From contig DATJUX010000036.1 of the NCBI GenBank assembly GCA_035502095.1, positions 1-64,000 of the forward strand: a DNA stretch of 64,000 bases, given 5' to 3'. Positions 1-8,595 of this stretch are shown here, in pieces; within the stretch, counting starts at the first letter, position 1, and each line of letters starts with the position of its first letter. A program made the translations under genes and the position numbers. Source of the DNA: JAKANT01 sp035502095. GTDB lineage: Bacteria; Pseudomonadota; Gammaproteobacteria; Burkholderiales; Burkholderiaceae_F. The notes beneath the pieces are model-generated. The model saw only the letters and a program-made list of their open reading frames with translations, had not been told where the DNA came from and made no database searches.

Positions 1-318
1 GCGATGCCACTCGAACTGCCCCGCGGGCTTCGGTCCGTCGATACGGTAGGCGTAGTACACGGCCCCTTTCATGTCTGAGCGGGGTACGCGGCAATGCCAG
101 ATCCGACCGGACTTGTTCTTCAGGTAGTCGAATGGATAAACAAATACCGGGTCGGCGACATCGCTCTCGGTGTACAGGAGCAGCGTCACGCTCTCCGCAT
201 GCTTCGAGTACAGCGCGTAGTTCCATGCCTCCTCCTCGGGGATCCATGTAGCGCCCAAGGGGAAGGGCCGGCCTTCGGTCGCCGCCCAGCCAGGCAATGG
301 CGTCGGGGTCAAAGGCAT
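1..318 (-). CDS. Glycogen-debranching enzyme / isoamylase family, N-terminal part (runs off left edge)
   Basis: The leftward frame opens at an ATG at 318 and stays open to the window edge, giving the first 106 residues. They read like the N-terminal early-set (CBM48-type) domain of isoamylase/GlgX-type debranching enzymes: FPLGATWIP at about residues 18-26, then YALYSKHAESVTLLLY, and a RIWHCRVP strand followed by YYAYRIDGP. This domain precedes the alpha-amylase barrel that cleaves alpha-1,6 branches of glycogen in the cytoplasm; the barrel lies outside the window. The form with IPEEEAWNYALYSKHA is closer to isoamylase/TreX-like proteins than to E. coli GlgX, so no symbol is given. No promoter was recognised upstream. 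Confidence 0.8.
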   Translation of the reverse strand, partial: MPLTPTPLPGWAATEGRPFPLGATWIPEEEAWNYALYSKHAESVTLLLYTESDVADPVFVYPFDYLKNKSGRIWHCRVPRSDMKGAVYYAYRIDGPKPAGQFEWHR

Positions 319-755
319 GACAAGTTCCGCTCCCGTCGCTGCCAAGCACAGACGCCTGGCGCACAGCATCCAGCGCGCTGAGCGCAGGCTACCGCGACGA
401 TACGCGGGAGTGTATCGACTGGTGATGCGGATGTCCCCGCGCCAGCGATCGATTCGAGTATGAACGACTCACTGCAACACCTGCCCTCCGGTGGTTGGCG
501 TCTGCACAGCCAAGACATCCTCGCTTCGTCCGACGATTTCTGCACAGCGCCCCAGCTGGCGCAAACCTGCCTCCGCCACTTTGACATTTCTCAACGGCAT
601 GCATCGCGATACGCGTAACGTGGGTTCAGGCGGTTGGTGTGAATCCACCCGAGGTCTGGTTCGCAACGACTTCGAGCGTTTGCGGGGGCAGTCGGAGGGT
701 TGCGGCCGGGCGCCGTATCTGCGTGCTGATTAGGCCAGAGAATTTCGGAGGTGCT
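319..755. other. Intergenic stretch between the debranching gene and hsp20
   Basis: No convincing gene is seen. A 52-codon rightward reading frame at 460-618 starts with ATG and has a protein-like composition (DSLQHLPSGGWRLHSQDI near its start), but it has no good ribosome-binding site and resembles no family I know. The region should hold the divergent promoters of the leftward debranching gene and the rightward Hsp20 gene. I could not pick out a convincing sigma-70 or heat-shock promoter by eye. Confidence 0.4.
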
Positions 756-1262
756 ATGTCGAACGTCACTGTTCAGAGGATTGCGACGACTGAGGATCGC
801 GCGCTGCCCATCTTCAAGGAAACAGAGGAGCTGCTGCGCCAGATCCGCGAGCGCGCATTCTCTCTTTCCATCGCGCGTGGCCGGCGGTGGGCAAGTCCCA
901 TGCAGGATTGGCTCGCCGCCGAACATGAATTCTGTTGGCCGGCGGCGGAGCTCGTGGAACGCGACAAGGATTTTGTCCTCAGCGTTGCGCTCCCCGGGTT
1001 CGAGCCAGCCAACATCGTCGTGACTGTGACGCCGCGCGAATTGATCGTTCACGCGAAGGCAGAAGCGGCGGCGGAGTCCAAGAAGGACGAGCGGGTTGTC
1101 TGGTCCGATTTCCGGGCCGATGACGTTTACCGGCGCATCGAGTTCGCCAGGGATGTCGACGTCGACAACGTGTCGGCATCCTTGAAGAACGGCCTGCTGA
1201 AGATCGTCGCCACGAAGCTCGAGAAGGTCGAGAAGCCTGCGAAGACCGTACGAGTGACCTGA
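756..1262 (+). CDS. Hsp20/alpha-crystallin family small heat-shock protein
   Basis: 168 residues from the ATG at 756, which has a GGAGG ribosome-binding site a few bases upstream; the open frame extends further 5' to 639 but that part is out of family. The alpha-crystallin domain spans about residues 55-155: WPAAELVERDKDFVLSVALPGF opens it, a FRADDVYRRIEFARDVDVD strand pair follows, and the hallmark NGLLKI motif near the C-terminus closes it. Such proteins form oligomers that hold unfolding proteins for refolding by ATP-dependent chaperones. The N-terminal arm (about 50 residues) is rich in Glu/Arg. The gene stands alone and is followed by a strong GC hairpin. Confidence 0.9.
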   Translation: MSNVTVQRIATTEDRALPIFKETEELLRQIRERAFSLSIARGRRWASPMQDWLAAEHEFCWPAAELVERDKDFVLSVALPGFEPANIVVTVTPRELIVHAKAEAAAESKKDERVVWSDFRADDVYRRIEFARDVDVDNVSASLKNGLLKIVATKLEKVEKPAKTVRVT

Positions 1263-1271
1263 TCCTCCGCT

Positions 1272-1302
1272 GCGCGCGCCGGGGCTCTCTTCCGGCGCGC
1301 GC
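1272..1302 (+). terminator. GC-rich hairpin after hsp20
   Basis: An 11-bp perfect stem (GCGCGCGCCGG at 1272-1282 with its complement at 1292-1302) encloses a 9-base loop, 10 bases after the hsp20 stop. The T-run behind it is short (CATGTTT), so it is a likely but not classical intrinsic terminator. Confidence 0.55.
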
Positions 1303-1749
1303 TCATGTTTCGGCGGTCCCGCCTGTCGCGATCCCCATGCCGGAGATGCGACGGCGGACCTGTGCCCACGAGCGCTTGCGGGCCGGAGTTCTCGGACAGG
1401 AACTCCTGCGCGATGTGGGAGGACGTCTTTGTTCGACCTACGCGCACGACAGCGTCAGCCGCCGCGCACAGGGGCGATGATGCGGCGACAACGCAGTCTT
1501 CGAGTTTGCAGCAGAGCCTCAACCTCGGGTTCAAGTTCCGTCCCGCAGGCGCAGGTGAGGGCATAGGCTCGAGCGCCGATTTCAGAGGAGAACGAGCCGC
1601 GGGCGGGCCCACCGCAGCGACGCAACGCCGCGGCGGTTTCCCCACTTGGTTGGCGCCTTCGTGAGCCGCGCTTACACTGACCGCCGTGTGCACGCCGCAG
1701 AGGCGTCCGGAAGACAACAGTCCCCGCATCAATCTGGAGGAGGCATCTC
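1303..1749. other. Intergenic stretch upstream of the TRAP operon
   Basis: Open frames exist on both strands here, but their composition (Arg/Ala/Pro/Ser-rich) looks like GC-rich shadow reading rather than protein. A CACGTE-type cysteine pair in a leftward frame near 1540 is too little to call a zinc ribbon. The last part carries the strong GGAGGAGG ribosome-binding site of the TRAP substrate-binding gene. Confidence 0.4.
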
Positions 1750-2748
1750 ATGGAGCGACTGACAAGGATCGGTGTGCTGGCCGTCACCGGCGTCCTCTGC
1801 GCCGCTTCGGCGATCGCGGCGCCGGTGGTCTTGCGCGCATCGCATCAGTTTCCGGGCGGCAAGGGCGACGTGCGCGACGACATGGTGCAGATGATCGCGC
1901 GCGACGCGAAGGCGGCGGGCGTCGATCTGGAGATCCAGGTGTACCCCGGGGCATCGCTGTTCAAGCCCAACGACCAGTGGAACGCCATCGTCAACGGCCA
2001 GCTCGACATCACGCTCTTTCCGCTCGACTACGCAAGCGGCAAGGTCCCTGCCTTCAGTGCAACGCTCATGCCGGGCCTGATCCGCAGCCAGGAGCGGGCG
2101 AAACGCATCAATGGCTCGCAGTTCATGAAGGACATCCGGGCGGAAATCGAAAGGCACGGCGCGATCGTGCTCTCGGACGCCTGGTTCGCAGGCGGCATGG
2201 CGTCCAAGAAGGGTTGCATCTCGCGGCCGAAGGACCTGCAGGGGATGAAGTTCCGTGCCGCGGGGCCGACCTTCGCGGCGATGTGGGAAGCGGCGGGCGC
2301 CAGCATCGTCAGCCCGCCCTCGAACGAGATCTATAACGCGTTCCAGAGCGGCGTGGTGAACGGCACCGACACGAGCCTCGGCACCTTCGCTTCGATGCGC
2401 CTGTACGAGGTGACCGACTGCCTCACCGCGCCCGGCAGCAACGCGCTGTGGTTCATGTACGAGCCGGTGCTCATGTCGAAGAGGAGTTTCGACCGGCTCG
2501 ACAAGAAGCAGCAGGAGGCCATTCTGAGGGCCGGCCGGGCCGCACAGGGGTACTACGAGGCGAAGGCCGACGAGGTCAACAAGGAAGCGATAAAAGCCTT
2601 CGAGGATCACAAGGTGAAGGTGGTGACGCTCACCGACGCCGACTATCAGGCGTGGCTCGACGTGGCGAAGAAGTCAAGCTACGCGCGCTTCGCCAAGGAC
2701 GTGCCGAACGGGCAGAAACTGATCGACGAAGCGCTCTCGGTCAAGTAG
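1750..2748 (+). CDS. TRAP transporter substrate-binding protein (DctP family)
   Basis: 332 residues, normal length for DctP proteins. A Sec signal peptide covers about residues 1-24 and ends ASAIAA. The mature protein shows the DctP fold: VLRASHQFPGG at the start, then GVDLEIQVYPGASLF, and the QGMKFRAAGP and PSNEIYNAFQSGVVNGTDTS segments that line the ligand cleft. It binds an organic anion in the periplasm and hands it to the membrane subunits encoded downstream. The start is fixed by GGAGGAGG at 1736-1743. The ligand cannot be deduced; many relatives bind C4-dicarboxylates, keto acids or aromatic acids. Confidence 0.92.
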   Translation: MERLTRIGVLAVTGVLCAASAIAAPVVLRASHQFPGGKGDVRDDMVQMIARDAKAAGVDLEIQVYPGASLFKPNDQWNAIVNGQLDITLFPLDYASGKVPAFSATLMPGLIRSQERAKRINGSQFMKDIRAEIERHGAIVLSDAWFAGGMASKKGCISRPKDLQGMKFRAAGPTFAAMWEAAGASIVSPPSNEIYNAFQSGVVNGTDTSLGTFASMRLYEVTDCLTAPGSNALWFMYEPVLMSKRSFDRLDKKQQEAILRAGRAAQGYYEAKADEVNKEAIKAFEDHKVKVVTLTDADYQAWLDVAKKSSYARFAKDVPNGQKLIDEALSVK

Positions 2749-2874
2749 AAGGTCGCGGACGCGAAGGTCGCGGGCGGCCCGGCGGCCAACGCGAGTCGCC
2801 GGTCGTCGTCTTCCGCGCGCTGCGTTCGGAAGCGCAGCCGGAAACGGCCCGAGAAGAGCCTCGAGCGACGCCAG

Positions 2875-3444
2875 GTGATGGACCTCTACATTCGGGCAGT
2901 AACCCTCATGTCGCGCGTGGCGGGCGTGGTGTCGGCCCTGCTCATCGGATTGGCCGTAGTCGTGGTGTGCGACATGGTGTTCGAGCGCTACGTCCTCAAC
3001 CTGACCACGATCTGGCAGATCGACGTGGTGACCTACAGCATCGTCGCAGCAACCTTCGTCGGCAGCGCCTATGTTCTGACGATGCGCGGCCACGTGAACG
3101 TGGAAGTCCTTCCGCTCCACTTGCGCCCTCGGCAGCGCTACTGGCTGGCGCTGTTCACGACGCTCCTGGCGCTCGCCTTCTGTTTGCTGCTGTTCCTGCT
3201 CGGCACGCAATATTGGTATCAGGCCTACTCGGAGTCGTGGCGATCGAACACTGTGTGGCGTGCGCGGTTGTGGATCCCGTATCTCTCCATGCCGGTGGGG
3301 TTGGGGCTCCTGGTACTCCAGTACGTCGCCGAGCTGCTCTCCCTTGTCAGCGGGCGCACCCCGCCGTTCGGCATCGCGAGCGGCTCGGACAGTGACGACG
3401 ACATGATCATCCATTCCGAACAAGCCTCGGGAGACGTGCCATAA
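2875..3444 (+). CDS. TRAP transporter small permease (DctQ family)
   Basis: 189 residues if translation starts at the GTG at 2875; an ATG follows directly at 2878 and is equally possible. Four hydrophobic segments are evident (around residues 13-35, 50-70, 88-112 and 130-150), the usual DctQ topology. It is the small membrane subunit that pairs with DctM in a sodium-driven secondary uptake system. It lies 126 bp behind the substrate-binding gene and just before the large permease. The C-terminal tail (SGSDSDDDM) is acidic and unusual for the family. Confidence 0.85.
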   Translation: MMDLYIRAVTLMSRVAGVVSALLIGLAVVVVCDMVFERYVLNLTTIWQIDVVTYSIVAATFVGSAYVLTMRGHVNVEVLPLHLRPRQRYWLALFTTLLALAFCLLLFLLGTQYWYQAYSESWRSNTVWRARLWIPYLSMPVGLGLLVLQYVAELLSLVSGRTPPFGIASGSDSDDDMIIHSEQASGDVP

Positions 3445-3464
3445 GCCCGACCAGCCAAGGCGCC

Positions 3465-4757
3465 GTGGTCCTGGTACTCACGCTCCTGGTTCTGCTCTCG
3501 GGCATTCCCGTCGCTTTCGGCCTCGGCGCGATCTCGATCGTCTTCCTCCTGATCTTCCAGGGTTTCGACGCGCTGCACGTCGTCGCCGAGACCATTTGGT
3601 CCGGCCTCGACGAGTTCACGCTCGTCGCGATTCCGATGTTCGTCATGATGGGCGCGGCCATCGGCTCGTCGCCTGCAGGCAGGGATCTTTACGAGGCACT
3701 GGACCGCTGGCTTTATCGCGTGCCGGGCGGGCTGGTCATCTCCAACCTGGGAGCTTGTGCGATCTTCGCCGCCCTCACCGGATCTTCGCCCGCCTGTTGC
3801 GCGGCCATCGGCAAGATGGGCATTCCGGAGATGCGCCGCCGGGGCTACCCCGACGATGTGGCGACCGGCTCGATCTGCGCGGGCGGGACGCTTGGAATCC
3901 TGATTCCACCGTCGATCACGTTCATCCTCTACGGCATCGCCACCGAGACCTCGATCGGCCGGCTGTTCCTGGCCGGCGTCGTGCCGGGCTTGATGCTCAC
4001 CGGTCTGTTCATGCTGTGGACGATATTCATCATCTGGAAGCGTGGATTCCGGGCCCACGCGGTGGGTTTCCGTTACAGCTGGAAAGAGAAATTCCTCGCC
4101 ATCCCGAAGATCGCGCCGTTCATCCTGATCATCCTCGGCGTCATGTACGCGCTCTATGGTGGAGTGGCGACGCCCTCCGAAGCAGCGGGAGTGGGCGCCG
4201 CACTGTGCGTGCTGTTCGCGGTGACGGTCTACCGGTTGTGGGCGCCGCAGAAGTGGTGGACCATCCTGCGCGACACGACACGAGAATCGGTGATGATCCT
4301 GACGATCATCGCCGCGGCGGCGCTGTTCGGCTATGTGCTCACCTCGCTCTACCTGACTCAGACGCTCGCCCAGGCGATCGCCGACGCCCACGTCAACCGC
4401 TGGGTGTTGATGGGTCTGATCAACGTTTTCCTCCTGGTGTGCGGCTTCTTCGTTCCGCCCGCGGCGATCATCCTGATGACCAGTCCGATCCTCTACCCGA
4501 TCATCCGGGCGGCCGGCTTCGACCCCGTGTGGTTCGGCGTGATCCTCACGATCAATATGGAGATCGGGCTGATACATCCGCCGGTCGGCCTGAACATCTA
4601 CATCGTGAATGCGATCGCGCCCGACGTGCCGGTCACGCGGGTCATGTGGGGAACCATCCCCTACGTCGCCTGCATGATGCTCGCCATCGTCATCCTGTGT
4701 TTCTTCCCGGAGATCGCCACGTGGCTGCCCGACCGCTTGATGGGCAGCCTGCATTGA
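3465..4757 (+). CDS. TRAP transporter large permease (DctM family)
   Basis: 430 residues, typical for DctM, with about 12 membrane spans. Family hallmarks include the helix FVMMGAAIGSSPAGRDLYEAL, the SSPACCAAIGKMGIPEMRRRGY loop, and GTLGILIPPSITFILYG. It forms the transport channel, driven by a sodium gradient. The only canonical start in frame is the GTG at 3465, which removes a few residues usually found before the first helix and has no good ribosome-binding site; the in-frame codons back to the dctQ stop include an ATA overlapping that stop. Translational coupling with dctQ (21-bp gap) is likely. Confidence 0.92.
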   Translation: MVLVLTLLVLLSGIPVAFGLGAISIVFLLIFQGFDALHVVAETIWSGLDEFTLVAIPMFVMMGAAIGSSPAGRDLYEALDRWLYRVPGGLVISNLGACAIFAALTGSSPACCAAIGKMGIPEMRRRGYPDDVATGSICAGGTLGILIPPSITFILYGIATETSIGRLFLAGVVPGLMLTGLFMLWTIFIIWKRGFRAHAVGFRYSWKEKFLAIPKIAPFILIILGVMYALYGGVATPSEAAGVGAALCVLFAVTVYRLWAPQKWWTILRDTTRESVMILTIIAAAALFGYVLTSLYLTQTLAQAIADAHVNRWVLMGLINVFLLVCGFFVPPAAIILMTSPILYPIIRAAGFDPVWFGVILTINMEIGLIHPPVGLNIYIVNAIAPDVPVTRVMWGTIPYVACMMLAIVILCFFPEIATWLPDRLMGSLH

Positions 4758-4893
4758 GTCGATCGGTCCCGACGCCAGCGCTTGCCTCCGGGGCCTGGCC
4801 GAACCATGTGCCGCGGAAGCGTACTTGCTTGCATGCCCCGGTGCGCGGGATTACCGTCGTCGCATTGCGGCGAGCGGTGACTCCACTGGGCAG

Positions 4894-6546
4894 GTGCCGG
4901 ACGCACTGAAAGGCCAAAGGACACCACGTTTGCGATGGGCCGACCTCGTTGCCGGACTGTCCATCGCTGGCCTGCTGCTGCCCGAAGCGGTTGCCTATTC
5001 CGGCATCGCCGGACTACCCCCGCAGGCCGGTGTGGCGGCGCTGATAGCCGGCTTGGTGTGTTACGGCCTCGTAGGGAAGAGCCGGTTCGCCGTCGTCTCC
5101 GCGACCTCGTCTTCGGCTGCCGTGCTCCTGTCGGTCACGCACTCGATCGCGCCGAACGATGGCGCGCGCCAGCTGATCCTTGCCGATGCCCTGATCCTGC
5201 TCACCGGCATCGTCTTTCTGATCGCCGGCTTTGCCCGCCTCGGTGCGGCTTCGAGCTTCATCGCCAAGCCGGTGCTCAAGGGTTTCACCTTCGGACTCGC
5301 GATCACGATCGTGCTGCATCAGATGCCCGAGATCGTCGGCGTGCAGCCCGGCGGCGCGGATATCTATCGCTTCACCGCCGGCCTTGTCGGCGCCATCGCG
5401 GCCTGGAACATGACGGGTCTTGCAATTGCAGTCGGCGCCGTCGTCCTGTTGAAGGTTTTTTCGCGCTGGCATGCCGTGCCCGGCACTTTCATCGTGATCG
5501 CAGCCGGCATCAGCCTCGATCTGGCGGGCATTACGGCAAGTCATGGGGTTGCAGCGGTAGGACCGATCCACCTCACACTCGATCGGCCGACGCCGCCCGA
5601 CCTGCCACGTGCCGACTGGCTGCGCCTTGGCGAACTGTCGGTCGCGATGGTCCTGATCCTCTACGCCGAGTCCTACGGCTCGATCCGGAGCTTCGCGCTG
5701 CGCCACGGTGATTCGACCTCGCCGGACCGCGACCTGTTGGCGCTCGGTGTCGCGAACCTGGCATCGGGCCTGTTTCATGGCATGCCGGTGGGTGCAGGCT
5801 ATTCGGGCACCTCGGCGAACGAAGCAGCCGGTGCGCAGAGCCGCCTTGCCGCATGGTGTGGCGCCGCCGTCGTATCCGGATCGTTGGCGTTGTTTCTGCC
5901 ATGGATCGAGCGGACGCCCGAGCCGGTGCTCGCGGCCATCGTGATTCACGCCGTCGGGCACACGATCGACTTCGGCCTCTTCGCGCAGTACTTCCGCTGG
6001 CGGCGCGATCGCATCGTCGTCGTCGCCGCCGCCATAGCCGTGCTCGTGCTTGGGGTGCTTGATGGCCTGCTCATCGCGATCGCGGTCAGCCTGTTCATCA
6101 TGCTGCGCGAACTCTCCGAGCCGCATGTGGGCTGGCTGGGACGACTCCAAAACGGCCATGACTACATCGACCTTGACCGCCATCCCGAAGCGAAGGCCGT
6201 GCCCGGCATCCTGATCGCCCGCCCGGACTCGCCGCTGTTCTTCGCCAATGCCGAACGCATCTTCGCGACCATCGTTGCGAAGGCGGCGGCGACGAAACCG
6301 CTCCAGGTCGTCATCCTCAGCCTCGAAGAATCGCCGGACCTGGACGGCACCAGCGTCGAAGCCCTGCGCGATTTCGTACGCACGCTGCAGAGGCAGGACA
6401 CGAGTTTCCTGCTGGCACGGGTCAAGGATCACGTACAGGACGTACTGCGCCAGGCGAAGCTACTCGAACTGCCCGCGGCCTGCTTTGCCGCGTGGAGTGT
6501 CGACGATGCGGTGACGATCGCAACTGCGAGCGGTGCACGAGGCTGA
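4894..6546 (+). CDS. SulP family anion transporter with C-terminal STAS domain
   Basis: 550 residues from the GTG at 4894; an upstream TTG at 4825 would add 23 residues that are not family-like. The transmembrane part (about residues 10-400) starts with the SulP signature ADLVAGLSIAGLLLPEAVAYSGIAGL and includes ATSSSAAVLLSV and the GAGYSGTSANEAAGAQSRLA segment. The C-terminal STAS domain (about 420-540) contains VVILSLEESPDLDGTSVEALRDF, the conserved nucleotide-sensing loop. Members carry sulfate, bicarbonate or organic anions into the cell. A bicarbonate or dicarboxylate role is as likely as sulfate. Monocistronic, followed by a hairpin. Confidence 0.9.
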   Translation: MPDALKGQRTPRLRWADLVAGLSIAGLLLPEAVAYSGIAGLPPQAGVAALIAGLVCYGLVGKSRFAVVSATSSSAAVLLSVTHSIAPNDGARQLILADALILLTGIVFLIAGFARLGAASSFIAKPVLKGFTFGLAITIVLHQMPEIVGVQPGGADIYRFTAGLVGAIAAWNMTGLAIAVGAVVLLKVFSRWHAVPGTFIVIAAGISLDLAGITASHGVAAVGPIHLTLDRPTPPDLPRADWLRLGELSVAMVLILYAESYGSIRSFALRHGDSTSPDRDLLALGVANLASGLFHGMPVGAGYSGTSANEAAGAQSRLAAWCGAAVVSGSLALFLPWIERTPEPVLAAIVIHAVGHTIDFGLFAQYFRWRRDRIVVVAAAIAVLVLGVLDGLLIAIAVSLFIMLRELSEPHVGWLGRLQNGHDYIDLDRHPEAKAVPGILIARPDSPLFFANAERIFATIVAKAAATKPLQVVILSLEESPDLDGTSVEALRDFVRTLQRQDTSFLLARVKDHVQDVLRQAKLLELPAACFAAWSVDDAVTIATASGARG

Positions 6547-6586
6547 GCCGAACGGCGATCACGAACGCATCCGGACCGCAGGACCA

Positions 6587-6606
6587 CGCGTAGATTGGTC
6601 TACGCG
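6587..6606 (+). terminator. Hairpin after the SulP gene
   Basis: CGCGTAGA-TTGG-TCTACGCG is a perfect 8-bp stem with a 4-base loop, 40 bases past the SulP stop. No T-run follows, so it may act as an RNA-end stabiliser rather than an intrinsic terminator. Confidence 0.4.
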
Positions 6607-6840
6607 CAACCGGCGATACAACAAAGCTAGGCACCAGGGCGACGCAGCCGACCGGCGTTACCCGCGGATGCCGTCATTGCGTGAGAGGCCGGGCGTCTCC
6701 AATCCGTCAACGCGATCGATGGCAACGCGTTGAGCACGCCGAGCGACGTGCCGGTCGATTCGTAACGCTCGCGCGCGCTCGTCGCCAACACGCAGCGATA
6801 GTCGCTGCACTCTCTCTTGCAGCAAGACAGGAGGTACCAG

Positions 6841-7113
6841 ATGACCCGCTTCAACTCGGCGCTTGCATTCGCGGCCGTACTCGCCTGCGCCAGCTTGAGC
6901 ACCGGTGCGCCCGCGCAGGAAAAATCGAAGCTAGCCACGGCGGACAACGCCCAGGCAACGACGAGCCACAGCATGTCCGCGAATAAGACGAAAATGCAAC
7001 ACAAGGCGCAACTCGGAAAGAATGCGGTGCGCGACTGGAAGGCGATCGACAAGAACCACGACAATCTGATCGAGCCTGAGGAAATGGAAGCCTATCTGAA
7101 GCAAAAGAGCTAG
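6841..7113 (+). CDS. Small exported EF-hand-like protein
   Basis: 90 residues from the ATG at 6841, 6 bases behind GGAGGT; a longer frame upstream is not supported. A Sec signal peptide ends near residue 25 (STGAPAQEK). The C-terminal third carries one EF-hand loop, DKNHDNLIEPEE (about residues 71-82), with D, N, D and the final E at positions 1, 3, 5 and 12, preceded by the helix RDWKAID. The middle is rich in Thr, Ser, Lys and Met. It probably binds calcium in the periplasm; its partner is unknown. Relatives of this size with a single EF-hand are common, mostly uncharacterised. Confidence 0.75.
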   Translation: MTRFNSALAFAAVLACASLSTGAPAQEKSKLATADNAQATTSHSMSANKTKMQHKAQLGKNAVRDWKAIDKNHDNLIEPEEMEAYLKQKS

Positions 7114-7169
7114 CCGGAGGATCGTCGATCCAACCAAGGCGGCGAAGCTGGGTTGATCGCGAATGTCCT

Positions 7170-7361
7170 TCAAAATGCCGTTTCAGGTAGAGGGCCAGGT
7201 TTCCGCCCTCGTGATCCCTTCGGATCAGCCAGGTCCTTGACGCGCCTGGCTGGCTCGCCAGGCGCCTGCACTGCGACCACACTGTGCGGCCGATTCTCGT
7301 TGTACCCGACCCGCCCTGCCTCGATGATCGCCTTCGCTTGGTCCAAGTCGCACGCATCGGC
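7170..7361 (-). pseudogene. Remnant of an IS3-family transposase (C-terminal end of OrfB)
   Basis: Read leftward, the translation contains LDQAKAIIEAGRVGYNENRPHS followed by a stretch ending KDLA. This matches the end of the IS3-type integrase core, where the pattern is EAWRxDYNexRPHS. Everything upstream in the frame is unrelated, and no terminal repeats, OrfA or DDE catalytic residues are present, so it is a decayed fragment. It sits in the 483-bp gap between the EF-hand and LOG genes; the rest of that gap shows no gene. Confidence 0.7.
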
Positions 7362-7596
7362 CTCCCTCGGGGCCTTGTTACGATTTCCGTGAACGAAGCG
7401 GGTGCAGCGATACATGGCGGGCCCGCTGTGGCTCCCTCTCTTGGATCTGCAGCACAAGCACCCGCCCTAAGACGCATCGCTCGGATGACGGTGCGCAACG
7501 CTCGAATTGACCTGCATCAGCTCTACTGTCGGCGCGAGACGCCAATATGCTGCATCACGGGCACGGGAGCTCGCGGGCGCGCGCGAGTGAAGAGCA

Positions 7597-8568
7597 ATGA
7601 GCGACAAGAACCAGGCTGCCAAGGCGCGTCCGCACATTCCGGGCCCCGCGCACCCGCATCGAAGGCAGGAGCCACTGCCCTGGCACGCGCCGAAACCCGC
7701 GCAGGACGACCCGGACGCGCCGCGGCGCATCAGAGAGATCCTCGAAAGCGCGAGCTATCGCGAGGCAGATCGCGACGTCGATTTCCTGCAGCGCGACGAC
7801 ACGCGCGGCGCGCGCCTGCAGCTCGACTACCTGAAGCCCGAGTTCGTGTTCGAGCAGCATGGCATCCGTCACACGATCGTCGTGTTCGGCAGCACACGCA
7901 TCGTCGAACCCGCAGCGGCGCAGCGGCGGGTGGACGCGCTGCGCGGGAACGTGGCCGCCTCACCCGAGGACGCGGAGGCGCAACAGCGACTGCGGGTCGC
8001 CGAGCAGCTGCTCGCGAAGAGCCGCTACTACGAAGTTGCGCGCGAATTCGGCCGGCTGGTCGGACAACGGGGCGAACGCGCCGACGGCGGACGTACCGTG
8101 GTGGTCACCGGAGGCGGACCCGGTGTGATGGAGGCCGCCAACCGCGGCGCGTTCGATGTCGGCGCCAGGTCGGTCGGTCTGAACATCGCGCTCCCGCACG
8201 AGCAGTATCCCAACCCCTATGTCACGCCGGGGCTGTGCTTCCGGTTCCACTACTTCGCGATCCGCAAGCTGCACTTCCTGCTACGGGCCCGCGCGCTGGT
8301 GGCGTTTCCGGGCGGCTTCGGCACCTTTGACGAGTTGTTCGAAACCCTCACCCTGGTGCAGACGCGCAAGATCAGGCCCTTGCCGGTGGTGCTGGTCGGC
8401 GAGCGTTACTGGCGGCGCGCGGTCGACCTCGACTTTCTCGTCAGCGAGGGCGCGATCGACGCCGAGGACCGGGAACTGTTCTGGTTCGCCGAGACGGCGC
8501 AGGAGATATGGGACGGCATCGTGCACTGGTATCGGCTCGCGGGCGAGCCGGTGTTTGCGGCGGACTGA
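7597..8568 (+). CDS. LOG family protein (putative nucleotide 5'-monophosphate phosphoribohydrolase)
   Basis: 323 residues. The Rossmann-like LOG domain occupies about residues 90-305. Its two signatures are intact: GGGPGVMEAANRGA from residue 172 (with the catalytic Arg) and PGGFGTFDE at 238-246. LOG enzymes remove ribose 5-phosphate from nucleoside monophosphates, for example in cytokinin activation or in nucleotide salvage. The first 90 residues form an extra basic/acidic N-terminal region (IREILESASYREADRDVDFLQRDD) typical of the longer bacterial LOG subgroup, whose function is less certain. ATG at 7597 has a weak GAAGAG site. The MBL-fold gene follows after 27 bp. Confidence 0.88.
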   Translation: MSDKNQAAKARPHIPGPAHPHRRQEPLPWHAPKPAQDDPDAPRRIREILESASYREADRDVDFLQRDDTRGARLQLDYLKPEFVFEQHGIRHTIVVFGSTRIVEPAAAQRRVDALRGNVAASPEDAEAQQRLRVAEQLLAKSRYYEVAREFGRLVGQRGERADGGRTVVVTGGGPGVMEAANRGAFDVGARSVGLNIALPHEQYPNPYVTPGLCFRFHYFAIRKLHFLLRARALVAFPGGFGTFDELFETLTLVQTRKIRPLPVVLVGERYWRRAVDLDFLVSEGAIDAEDRELFWFAETAQEIWDGIVHWYRLAGEPVFAAD

Positions 8569-8595
8569 TGTTCGGCGCGATGTAGGGAACATTTC

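Noticed and set aside
460..618. Possible 52-residue gene before hsp20
   Set aside because: No ribosome-binding site, no family resemblance, and the codon composition is not decisive.
1127..1732. Long leftward frame over hsp20 and the following gap
   Set aside because: Its composition is Arg/Ala/Ser shadow reading, and its right end is antisense of clear hsp20 coding.
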